Assembly (NCBI GenBank): GCA_947259235.1
Contig: CAMYLL010000222.1
Span: 1 to 5,113, forward strand
Direction of reading: 5' to 3'
DNA from: an uncultured Pseudodesulfovibrio sp.
GTDB lineage: Bacteria; Desulfobacterota; Desulfovibrionia; Desulfovibrionales; Desulfovibrionaceae
DNA: 5,113 nt
Part shown: in pieces, positions 1 through 5,113 of the stretch
Layout: every line of letters starts with the position of its first letter
Numbering within the stretch: position 1 is the stretch's first letter
The notes under the pieces: model-generated
Databases searched by the model: none
Seen by the model: only the letters and a program-made list of their open reading frames with translations
Told to the model about the DNA's origin: nothing
Made by a program: the position numbers and the translations under genes

Positions 1-27
1 AGGCTGGATAATGCTCGTTTTCGCAGC

Positions 28-150
28 TCATGAGGAGCAGCCGGACGAGTTTATACTGCTTGCCGCGATCAGCAAGCCGTTGGGATGAAGACGGGAAAAT
101 GTCGAGTTTTTCAACGGGCTGTTAGGGCTTTCGATGATTTGTTTGGCCAT
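28..150 (-). pseudogene. Well-initiated but short leftward reading frame; probably a broken gene
   Basis: ATG at 148-150 is preceded by AAGGAG at 159-164 (8-base spacer) and by a strong promoter. The frame opens MAKQIIESPNSP and stops after 40 residues at 28-30. In the -1 frame the sequence is open from a TAA near 125 to the window's left edge and reads convincingly as protein (for example ADRGKQYKLVRLLL, then MSCENEHYP), whereas the second half of the ATG frame is Ser/Asn-rich and does not. A single-base frameshift, programmed slippage near GAAAAAC, or the joining of a gene start to foreign DNA would explain this. The opening residues weakly recall RidA-family starts, but the AIGPYSQ that should follow is missing. 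I do not recognise the continuing frame. It could also be a genuine 40-residue peptide. Confidence 0.35.
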
Positions 151-180
151 CCTCGATTCTCCTTGGTTTTACGTTGCACG

Positions 181-222
181 CCACCTCAGTGTCGATTGTC
201 GAATGTCGACATTTTTAGGTGG
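181..222. repeat. Three tandem TGTCGA heptamers inside an inverted repeat
   Basis: On the plus strand TGTCGA occurs at 190-195, 197-202 and 204-209, with an exact 7-base period (TGTCGAT, TGTCGAA, TGTCGAC). The third copy lies within a perfect 10-bp palindrome ATGTCGACAT at 203-212. The array is bracketed by CCACCT (181-186) and AGGTGG (217-222), which pair with each other. It falls just downstream of the -10 box, in the leader of the putative leftward transcript. This arrangement is typical of an operator for a repressor, or of a leader RNA hairpin; which one is unknown. Confidence 0.5.
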
Positions 223-229
223 TGGTTTT

Positions 230-258
230 TTTCTATATGAGCAAAATCGCTGTGTCAA
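230..258 (-). promoter_or_regulatory. Sigma70-type promoter reading left
   Basis: The minus strand has a perfect TTGACA -35 box (253-258). The -10 box is either TATAGA at 232-237 with a 15-base spacer or TAGAAA at 230-235 with a 17-base spacer. The region is much more AT-rich than the operon. Transcription would begin near 223-226 and run into the repeats and the small frame starting at 150. It is the best promoter candidate in the window, and it belongs to a separate leftward unit because it lies past the hdr terminator. Confidence 0.6.
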
Positions 259-595
259 CCCGCTTGTGCCGCTATTCACAATCAAAAATGGTTTCCTATC
301 AACAACCAACTCATATTCCAGCGCATCTTCAGGTCACAGGACTGCTTTTTTGCAACGAAGTGGGTTGCACGGGCCAGATGGCCCGGCTGCCGTAATCGGC
401 GTTTGCTCTCATGTTTGGCGGGAGACAAATGCCTTGCCGACACCGGCATCGAAGCCCACGATGAAGGACCATTTTGGCGGCCCCATTGACCGCGGCAATG
501 GTTGGCAGGAGAATGAGAAGTTCAGTAATGAACAGAAAATACGGCAATCGCCCCTCTCCCCCGATGCCCTCAAATCCATACTGCCGCGTGACGAC
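259..595. other. Gene-poor stretch between the hdr terminator and the leftward promoter
   Basis: No frame here has both a ribosome site and a recognisable product. The longer open frames on both strands overlap the terminator or lack start signals. One GC hairpin is seen at 370-385 (6-bp stem CGGGCC/GGCCCG, loop AGAT) without a T-run. Minus-strand fragments such as a hydrophobic run around 480-545 (LFITELLILLPTIAAV) and a neighbouring frame ending near 420 (SFIVGFDAGVGKAF) could be remains of a decayed membrane-protein gene, but this is weak. Confidence 0.4.
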
Positions 596-628
596 AAAAA
601 AGGGTTGCGGCCGAGGCCACAACCCTTT
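596..628 (-). terminator. Intrinsic terminator of the hdr operon
   Basis: A hairpin with a 9-bp perfect outer stem (599-607 with 620-628), one C/A mismatch, and a 3-bp inner GC stem (609-611 with 616-618) around a 4-base loop. On the minus strand the stem is followed by a run of six T residues, partly contributed by the stem base. It lies 38 bases past the stop codon of the HdrD-like gene, so it ends the leftward operon. No T-run exists on the plus side, so it is one-directional. Confidence 0.9.
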
Positions 629-666
629 CCATCCCTCCCCCAGGTCTGTTCCGGGGGTTGATCCGA

Positions 667-1986
667 TCAATACTCTTCAGAATCCAGCTCTATGCCGAAC
701 TTTTCCCACTGGGCGGTGGCCGCCGCCTCGGCCCGGGCCACCATGTCCGCCTCCCAGGGTTCCAGCACAAGCGTCTCGGCCACCAACTGCCAGATGTACT
801 TCACCTCGTATTTGTACTCGGTATAGAACTTCGGGATGCGCTTCATGATCTGATCCCGGCAATTGGAACAGCCAACCACGACGACGTCCGCCCCGCTTCG
901 CCTGATCTGGTCATACTTATGCCGCGCATGCCAGGCGGATTCCTTCTCGTAAGGCATGGGCCACATGCCACCGCCCGCGCCGCAGCAGTAGTTGAGTTCA
1001 CGGTTTGGCGTCATGTCGACAAAATCATCCACGCACTGGTTGATCACCCAGCGGGGCTCCTCGAAGTATCCCTTGCCGAAGTGGCGTTCCAGCTCGCGCC
1101 CGTGTTTACAGGAGTCGTGCCACGTGAACCGCTTTCCCGCGTTGACCGATTTGTCGAGTTTGATCCGCCCCTCGCGGATAATCTGAACCAGATAGTCGTA
1201 CAGATAGATGAACCCGACCTCGTTGTTCGGGTCCTCGATGACGCATTTATCCATGCCCTTGCGGCAGCCATATGATCCGCCGCCGCAGTCGGGCATGATC
1301 ATGCGCTCGATGTTGTACTGCTTCATGTAGTCGATCTTGCGCTTGGCCAGCTTCTTGTTGGCGGCGTAATTGCCGGTGAAGAGCGCCCAGTCCACGGCTT
1401 CCCATCCCTCGGACGGGACGGTCCAGTCCTCCTTGGCGGCGTAGAATACCTTCCACCACCAGAACTGGTCCTCATAGTCGCCATAGACTTCCTTTGAATT
1501 CGGGAAAAACAGGACCTTGGCATCCTGCTTGTCCACCGGCACGTAAAACCCCGGACACTCCTCGGCCATCTCCACGCCCAGCTCGGCCATGCCCGTCAGG
1601 TAATCTTCGCGCGTGATGGCGAGGTTGTTGCCCGTCTCCACGTTGTTGGCCATGCCCTTGTGCAGGGAGCCGGGAACCTTGTCGCGCTCGCGCAGGTTTT
1701 TCATGTGGCCCATGACGGCCGGGATGTCTATGCCCATGGGGCAGGAGTAGGCACACCGCCCGCAGCCCGTGCACAGCCAGGGGAAGCTCGACTCCACCAC
1801 CTCGTCCACCATGCCGTAGGCGAGCATGCGCATGACCTTGCGGGTGTTCCATCCCTCCATGCCGGGCGTCCCTGTTATGGGACACCCGTTGGAGCATGTT
1901 CCGCAGACCATGCAGGCGCTGAAGTCGAATCCGTTCAGGAAATCCCGAACATCGGAATCCATCGGTCTTGGAATAACCATGTCCAT
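667..1986 (-). CDS. HdrD-like iron-sulfur protein (HdrC-type N-terminus plus CCG domain)
   Basis: The product is 439 residues. I chose ATG 1984-1986 because AAGGAG lies six bases upstream (1993-1998); an in-frame start at 2058 would add 24 unlikely basic residues that cover the ribosome site. Two cubane motifs are seen, Cys25/28/31/35 and Cys72/75/78/82, then a C-terminal CCG motif: Cys293, Cys334-Cys335 (NYCCGAGGG), Cys373/Cys376 (CSNC). The layout matches the HdrD/DsrK/TmcB/HmcF superfamily, in which an HdrC-like and an HdrB-like part are fused. Only one complete CCG site remains; the region where a first would sit (about 158-250) keeps PDCGGGSYGC but lacks the CC pair. There are no membrane segments. 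It follows usp by 112 bases and ends the operon at the terminator. It probably takes electrons from, or delivers them to, the HdrABC-like proteins; DsrK, TmcB or HmcF orthology cannot be settled here. Confidence 0.9.
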   Translation of the reverse strand: MDMVIPRPMDSDVRDFLNGFDFSACMVCGTCSNGCPITGTPGMEGWNTRKVMRMLAYGMVDEVVESSFPWLCTGCGRCAYSCPMGIDIPAVMGHMKNLRERDKVPGSLHKGMANNVETGNNLAITREDYLTGMAELGVEMAEECPGFYVPVDKQDAKVLFFPNSKEVYGDYEDQFWWWKVFYAAKEDWTVPSEGWEAVDWALFTGNYAANKKLAKRKIDYMKQYNIERMIMPDCGGGSYGCRKGMDKCVIEDPNNEVGFIYLYDYLVQIIREGRIKLDKSVNAGKRFTWHDSCKHGRELERHFGKGYFEEPRWVINQCVDDFVDMTPNRELNYCCGAGGGMWPMPYEKESAWHARHKYDQIRRSGADVVVVGCSNCRDQIMKRIPKFYTEYKYEVKYIWQLVAETLVLEPWEADMVARAEAAATAQWEKFGIELDSEEY

Positions 1987-2024
1987 GGCTCGCTCCTTTT
2001 GCTGCGACCGTCGGCCGCCCCTGG

Positions 2025-2050
2025 CTTCCGGGCTTGCTCTCGCCCGGAAG
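2025..2050 (-). promoter_or_regulatory. Intergenic stem-loop between usp and the HdrD-like gene
   Basis: Perfect 9-bp inverted repeat CTTCCGGGC / GCCCGGAAG (2025-2033 and 2042-2050) with an 8-base loop. No T-run follows on either strand, so it is not a standard intrinsic terminator. Its place between two genes of one operon fits an mRNA processing, stability or partial-attenuation element that could set different levels for the HdrD-like protein and the upstream genes. Function is inference; the structure itself is directly visible. Confidence 0.6.
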
Positions 2051-2064
2051 GTTCGCATCCGCCC

Positions 2065-2093
2065 AGTATCAATACTAAAACCAGAAGCACCAA
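2065..2093 (-). promoter_or_regulatory. Possible weak internal promoter for the HdrD-like gene
   Basis: On the minus strand TTGGTG (2088-2093) and GATACT (2065-2070) are separated by 17 bases, matching sigma70 boxes at 3/6 and 4/6 positions. The -10 box lies within a small inverted repeat AGTAT-CA-ATACT (2065-2076). It sits just after the usp stop and upstream of the stem-loop. The match is weak and could be chance. Confidence 0.2.
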
Positions 2094-2098
2094 TCCGG

Positions 2099-3001
2099 CT
2101 AGACCCTCGCCTCGGTCTCGATCACCTTGCCTCCCTGGTCGTACATCAGGCCACAGCGCAGGTCGAAGTGGCGGTTGACGCTCATGGTGGGACAGGACGC
2201 ATTGAGGGCCACCTGAACCACCGTGGAACCCAGGAACGCCTTCTCGGGGTCCATCTCCTTGGAGTGGTGAGCCATGATGACCAGGTCCGCATGGTTCTGC
2301 TGCGACATGCGCAGGATTTCCATGGGCGGCTGGCCGTGACAGACGCCGAAGGTACACTCGGACACGCCCTGCAAACGGGGACCGTAGACGTCCTCCAGCC
2401 GGGCCGTGGTCTCGCCCTTGCCCGCGCCGGATTCGACCACGTGCATCACGGTGAGCTTGGCCTTGTACTGCCGCGCCATCTGGCCGCCGTAGCTGACCGC
2501 ACACTCGGACTGCTCGGAGAAGTCCGTGGCCACCAGGATGTTCTCAAAGAGCGGGTCCTTGCAGTCCACGTCCTTGTGAACGATCATCACCGGGCAACGG
2601 GCCTTCTGGCTCACGCGTTCGAGGGTGCTGCCCGCCATGCCCCACATCTTGGAGCGCTTCTCCTCATATTCCTTGGTATGGGGTCCCATGACGATCAGGT
2701 CGGTGTTCTTCTTGCGGGCCAGACGCAGTATCTCGCTGTGCGGGATGCCGGGGATGACGTTGATCTGGTAATCGGCAATCCCGCTCAGAATATCGCTGTA
2801 CATGTCGGTGATCTGCTCCTTGATCCGCTCGGTCTCGCCCGAGGGTTCCAGGTGCTCGATGGAGCCCCACCCCTGGGCCATTCCGGCCACATGGGTCAGG
2901 TAGAGCTTGGCCTCGAACTTCCTGGCGAACTCGGCAGCCGCCATGACCGCGCACTTGTCCACACCAGACGGCGTAACGCCTACAATGATGTCCTTAAACA
3001 T
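2099..3001 (-). CDS. Tandem universal stress protein (two UspA domains)
   Basis: The 300-residue protein contains two UspA domains, roughly residues 1-143 (starting FKDIIVGVT) and 151-276 (starting FENILVATDFSEQSE). Each ends in the typical GST...CP...V strand: GSTLERV at 124-130 with CPVMIV at 136-141, and GSTVVQV at 258-264 with CPTMSV at 270-275. The usual ATP-binding pattern G-2x-G-9x-G-S/T is incomplete in both: domain 1 has GPHT where GxxG is expected, and domain 2 has AHHS. Nucleotide binding may therefore be altered or lost. The last ~24 residues lie outside the fold. ATG at 2999-3001 follows AAGGGAG (3008-3014), and this start region lies inside the end of hdrB, so it is co-translated with the Hdr genes. 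Usp proteins are cytoplasmic and often regulatory; a role in controlling or stabilising this Hdr module is inference from position only. Confidence 0.92.
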   Translation of the reverse strand: MFKDIIVGVTPSGVDKCAVMAAAEFARKFEAKLYLTHVAGMAQGWGSIEHLEPSGETERIKEQITDMYSDILSGIADYQINVIPGIPHSEILRLARKKNTDLIVMGPHTKEYEEKRSKMWGMAGSTLERVSQKARCPVMIVHKDVDCKDPLFENILVATDFSEQSECAVSYGGQMARQYKAKLTVMHVVESGAGKGETTARLEDVYGPRLQGVSECTFGVCHGQPPMEILRMSQQNHADLVIMAHHSKEMDPEKAFLGSTVVQVALNASCPTMSVNRHFDLRCGLMYDQGGKVIETEARV

Positions 3002-3944
3002 GACTCGCTCCCTTGTTGAGGTTGTTCTCTCCCTCCTGCCGCCCCGCCTCGCCCCCGGGCTGCACCTCGGTGCGCCATGCCCGGGTCGTAATCCGTTTTC
3101 TTCCCCCGGCGGTCAGGGTCAGGTTCTTGCCCAGCTGCACCCCGTCCTCACCCAGGCCAAGGGCCATGCCCATGACCTGGGAAAGATAGAGCACCGGCAC
3201 GCGGCGGCCACCCATCCTGACCGCCTGGGCCTGATACGCCTCAAGATTCATCTGGCACAGGGGACAGACCGTGACCACGGCGTCAGCGCCCTCGGCCTCG
3301 GCCAGGATGGCTGCCACGGACCGCATGGCCACGTCGCGATGCCCCACCATGAGCGATGCGCCGCAGCACCGGTTGCCGCAGTCCCATTCGTGGACCTCGG
3401 CCCCCAGCGCCGTGATGATCGGTTCCATGGACGTGGGCTTGCCCGGGTCGTCGAACACCCGGTAAGGCCGCAGGATCTGGCAGCCGTAGTAAGGCGCGAG
3501 CTTCATGCCCGCCAGCCCGTCGGTCACCTTCTGAGCCACGATGGCCGCCCCCACATCGTTCAGCAGCACGTCCAGCAGATGGCGCACCCTCACCTCGCCC
3601 CGATAGGTCAGGCCCGATGCCGCCAGCACCTCGTTAACCCGTCCGTGCAAATGACGGTCGGCCACCACCTCGCGGTTGACCTTGAGCAGGTTCAGATAGC
3701 AGGCACTGCACGGCGCGAGCACGTCCATGCCGCCCATGTCCTTCTCGGCAACGGCCAGGTTGCGGGCGGGCAGCGCGTAGTTCATGAGCCGGCTCACGGG
3801 CTCGGCCGCGCTGGCCCCGCAGCAGGTCCAATCCGGGATGTCCGAAAGCTCGATGCCGAGCCTGTCCATGACGGCCCTGACGGAAACATCGAATTCCTTG
3901 GCACTCTCCGAAAGGGAACAGCCGGGATAGTATGCGTACTTCAT
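2994..3944 (-). CDS. hdrB: HdrB-like CCG-domain protein
   Basis: I chose the ATG at 3942-3944 because GGAGGT lies at 3951-3956, six bases upstream, and the protein then opens with MKYAYYPGCSL, the classic HdrB N-terminus. The longer frame upstream merely runs antisense-free through hdrC and has no family match. The product is 316 residues. Two CCG motifs are intact: Cys9, Cys41-Cys42, Cys79/Cys82 and Cys155, Cys193-Cys194, Cys227/Cys230. In characterised HdrB these bind two noncubane 4Fe-4S clusters that reduce the heterodisulfide CoM-S-S-CoB; bacteria without those coenzymes must use another acceptor, which the sequence does not reveal. The final ~45 residues form a Gly/Arg/Glu-rich tail beyond the usual ~290-residue core, and its end overlaps the usp start by eight bases. 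Confidence 0.93.
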   Translation of the reverse strand: MKYAYYPGCSLSESAKEFDVSVRAVMDRLGIELSDIPDWTCCGASAAEPVSRLMNYALPARNLAVAEKDMGGMDVLAPCSACYLNLLKVNREVVADRHLHGRVNEVLAASGLTYRGEVRVRHLLDVLLNDVGAAIVAQKVTDGLAGMKLAPYYGCQILRPYRVFDDPGKPTSMEPIITALGAEVHEWDCGNRCCGASLMVGHRDVAMRSVAAILAEAEGADAVVTVCPLCQMNLEAYQAQAVRMGGRRVPVLYLSQVMGMALGLGEDGVQLGKNLTLTAGGRKRITTRAWRTEVQPGGEAGRQEGENNLNKGASHV

Positions 3945-4510
3945 GATCCCACCTCCATCTGGCGCGCCTTGGCGAACATGGGGCCGAGCCGCCCGCGCTG
4001 GGCGTGACTGGGCAGGTGCAGCTTGCCCTTGCTCAGCATCTTCAGCCCCAGTGGGATGAAGGACAGGGGCAATGTCGGGTCCCTGCGCCGCAAGAAGTAT
4101 CCGTTCATCATGCTCGCCTCCTGCACCCGGCCGTTGGCCTCCACATCGGCCATGAAGGCCTCGTAGAACGCGCCGTTTTTCCTGGCCCGCGGCGAGCCGT
4201 CGAGCCGGGCCAGCCGCTTGAGCGCGCCCATGGCCGAGGTCAGCTTGAGCCCGCGCGGACAACGCAGGGTACACATGTAGCAGGACGAGCAGAGCCAGAA
4301 GGTCCGGCTTTCGAGAATCTCGTCGAGCATGCCGAACTGGATCATCCGCCACATACGCCGGGGGGAAATATCCATGGCAAACTCGTTGGGACAGGACGCG
4401 GTGCACGTGCCGCACTGCATGCACGCCCCAACCGTTTCCCGCAGCCCGGCGAGTACGGCCTGATATTCATCCGTTGCCGGGGTCCACGTCTGACTTGTCA
4501 CATCGCTCAT
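3941..4510 (-). CDS. hdrC: HdrC-like 4Fe-4S protein
   Basis: This 189-residue protein is the usual HdrC length. Two cubane-cluster motifs of the CxxCxxCxxxCP/R type are visible: Cys30/33/36/40 (CMQCGTCTASCP) and Cys74/77/80/84 (CSSCYMCTLRCPRG). The FAMDISPRRMWRMIQFGM segment between them is characteristic of the HdrC family. No signal peptide or membrane segment is seen, so it is cytoplasmic. In Hdr complexes HdrC relays electrons from HdrA to HdrB. The ATG at 4508-4510 follows an AAGGA site at 4520-4524 with a 9-base spacer. The last four bases (3941-3944, ATGA on the minus strand) are shared with the hdrB start, which indicates translational coupling and an equimolar partner. The C-terminal ~50 residues are basic and probably form the docking surface for the partner (inference). 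Confidence 0.93.
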   Translation of the reverse strand: MSDVTSQTWTPATDEYQAVLAGLRETVGACMQCGTCTASCPNEFAMDISPRRMWRMIQFGMLDEILESRTFWLCSSCYMCTLRCPRGLKLTSAMGALKRLARLDGSPRARKNGAFYEAFMADVEANGRVQEASMMNGYFLRRRDPTLPLSFIPLGLKMLSKGKLHLPSHAQRGRLGPMFAKARQMEVGS

Positions 4511-4544
4511 GATTCACCATCCTTGGGACTGTTGCCCGCCCGGC

Positions 4545-5113
4545 CTATGCCGGTTCTTCCAACGCCGCATCGATGACCGACAGCATCGGCCCGTCATGGA
4601 ACCCCTTGAGTATGGTCGCACTGTTGGGACACACGGCCGCGCACGCCCCGCACCCCTGGCACAGGATCTCGTCCACGGTTATCCGCCCGGCGTCCATGTC
4701 CAGCCCTCGCGCCCCGTAGGGACAGGCCGCTATGCACGCCTGACACAGGGAGCACAGGGAGTGGCGCACCTGGGCCACCACGGTCTCCCGGGTGATCTTT
4801 TCGGCGCTGAGGATGCGCAGGGCGCGCTGGGCCGCGGCCTTGGCCGAGGCCACCGTCTCCCCCATGCGCCGGGGCGAATGGGCGATGCCGCACATGTAGA
4901 TGCCCTGCTTGAGGAAATCCACGGGCCGCCACTTGAAGTCAGCCTCCCGGTAGAACCCGTCCTGGGTAACCTCCACCCCGAATATCTCCAGCAACTCGTC
5001 AACGTCGTTGGGCTCCAGCCCGCTGGACAGGGAGAGGATGTCGACCTTGATCTGAATCTTGCCGCCCAGCACCGGATCAAAGGCGGTGATCACGGGCTTG
5101 CCGTCTTCGAAGG
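4545..5113 (-). CDS. hdrA: HdrA-like FAD/iron-sulfur protein, C-terminal part (cut by window edge)
   Basis: The visible part is the last 188 residues; the start lies beyond the right edge. A GTG at 5091-5093 opens an apparent ORF, but the frame stays open to the edge and the protein already reads as mid-domain there, so it is not the true start. The first ~70 visible residues fit the end of the thioredoxin-reductase-like FAD domain of HdrA (DPVLGG, then SLSSGLEPN). They are followed by MCGIAHSPRRMGETVASA, the segment that usually closes the flavin site. Two ferredoxin-type motifs follow: Cys120/123/126/130 and Cys151/154/157/161 (visible numbering), each CxxCxxCxxxCP. In the Hdr family HdrA is the flavin hub that receives and splits or merges electrons in the cytoplasm. 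It is the first visible gene of the operon and precedes hdrC by 34 bases. The HdrA family call is firm; the physiological donor is not visible here. Confidence 0.9.
   Translation of the reverse strand, partial: FEDGKPVITAFDPVLGGKIQIKVDILSLSSGLEPNDVDELLEIFGVEVTQDGFYREADFKWRPVDFLKQGIYMCGIAHSPRRMGETVASAKAAAQRALRILSAEKITRETVVAQVRHSLCSLCQACIAACPYGARGLDMDAGRITVDEILCQGCGACAAVCPNSATILKGFHDGPMLSVIDAALEEPA

Noticed and set aside
370..385. GC hairpin CGGGCC-AGAT-GGCCCG as a second terminator
   Set aside because: No T-run on either strand, and the stem is only 6 bp; probably incidental.
134..661. Plus-strand open frame of 175 codons in the left region
   Set aside because: It runs through the minus-strand promoter, repeats and terminator, has no ribosome site, and its translation has no recognisable motif.
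1826..3019. Long plus-strand open frame of 397 codons
   Set aside because: It lies antisense to usp and the HdrD-like gene start, has no family features, is His/Leu/Val-rich as expected from antisense GC-rich codons, and has no ribosome site.
2907..4007. Plus-strand open frame of 366 codons opposite hdrB
   Set aside because: Antisense shadow of hdrB, which has intact cysteine motifs and a good ribosome site; the plus frame shows no domain.
3945..4424. N-terminal extension of the hdrB frame up to 4424
   Set aside because: It overlaps hdrC in another frame; the ATG at 3944 has a GGAGGT site and gives the standard HdrB start.
5091..5093. GTG as the start of an independent ferredoxin-like gene
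   Set aside because: The frame remains open to the window edge and the sequence right after it is the interior of the HdrA flavin domain, so this is a truncated HdrA and not a separate ferredoxin.
1..5113. CRISPR arrays, tRNA or rRNA genes
   Set aside because: No repeat-spacer pattern, no tRNA cloverleaf and no rRNA-like sequence was seen; the only short tandem repeat is the three-copy heptamer at 190-210.

Overview
The window carries one leftward (minus-strand) operon that fills about positions 660-5113, followed by an AT-richer, gene-poor stretch at 1-660. The operon is GC-rich, has strong Shine-Dalgarno sites, and encodes a soluble heterodisulfide-reductase (Hdr)-like electron-transfer module with a tandem universal stress protein and a second, HdrD-like iron-sulfur protein. 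Gene content and codon use suggest an anaerobic bacterium, most likely a sulfate reducer of the Desulfovibrio/Pseudodesulfovibrio type. That assignment is inferred from gene families and style, not from a marker gene.

Layout in the direction of transcription (right to left): the C-terminal part of an HdrA-like flavoprotein with two 4Fe-4S motifs (runs off the right edge, stop at 4545); HdrC-like (4510-3941); HdrB-like (3944-2994, ATGA overlap with hdrC); tandem UspA protein (3001-2099, start overlaps the hdrB end by 8 bases); a 112-base gap with a stem-loop and a weak possible promoter; HdrD-like protein (1986-667); then a clear intrinsic terminator at 596-628.

Expected teamwork: HdrA supplies the FAD and ferredoxin-like relays, HdrC passes electrons through two cubane clusters, and HdrB holds two CCG (noncubane 4Fe-4S) sites where a disulfide or related acceptor is reduced in characterised Hdr. 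The HdrD-like protein merges an HdrC-like N-terminus with one intact CCG site, so it could be a second terminal module or a partner that docks on HdrA. No membrane partner, hydrogenase, formate dehydrogenase or MvhD gene lies in the window.

Left of the terminator, 259-595 has no gene I can support. At 150-258 on the minus strand there is a well-formed gene start: a perfect TTGACA -35 box, a plausible -10, three exact tandem heptamer-type repeats inside a short inverted repeat, an AAGGAG site and an ATG. The frame it opens closes after 40 codons, while the -1 frame becomes protein-like and stays open to the window edge. This looks like a broken, frameshifted or mobile-element-interrupted gene.
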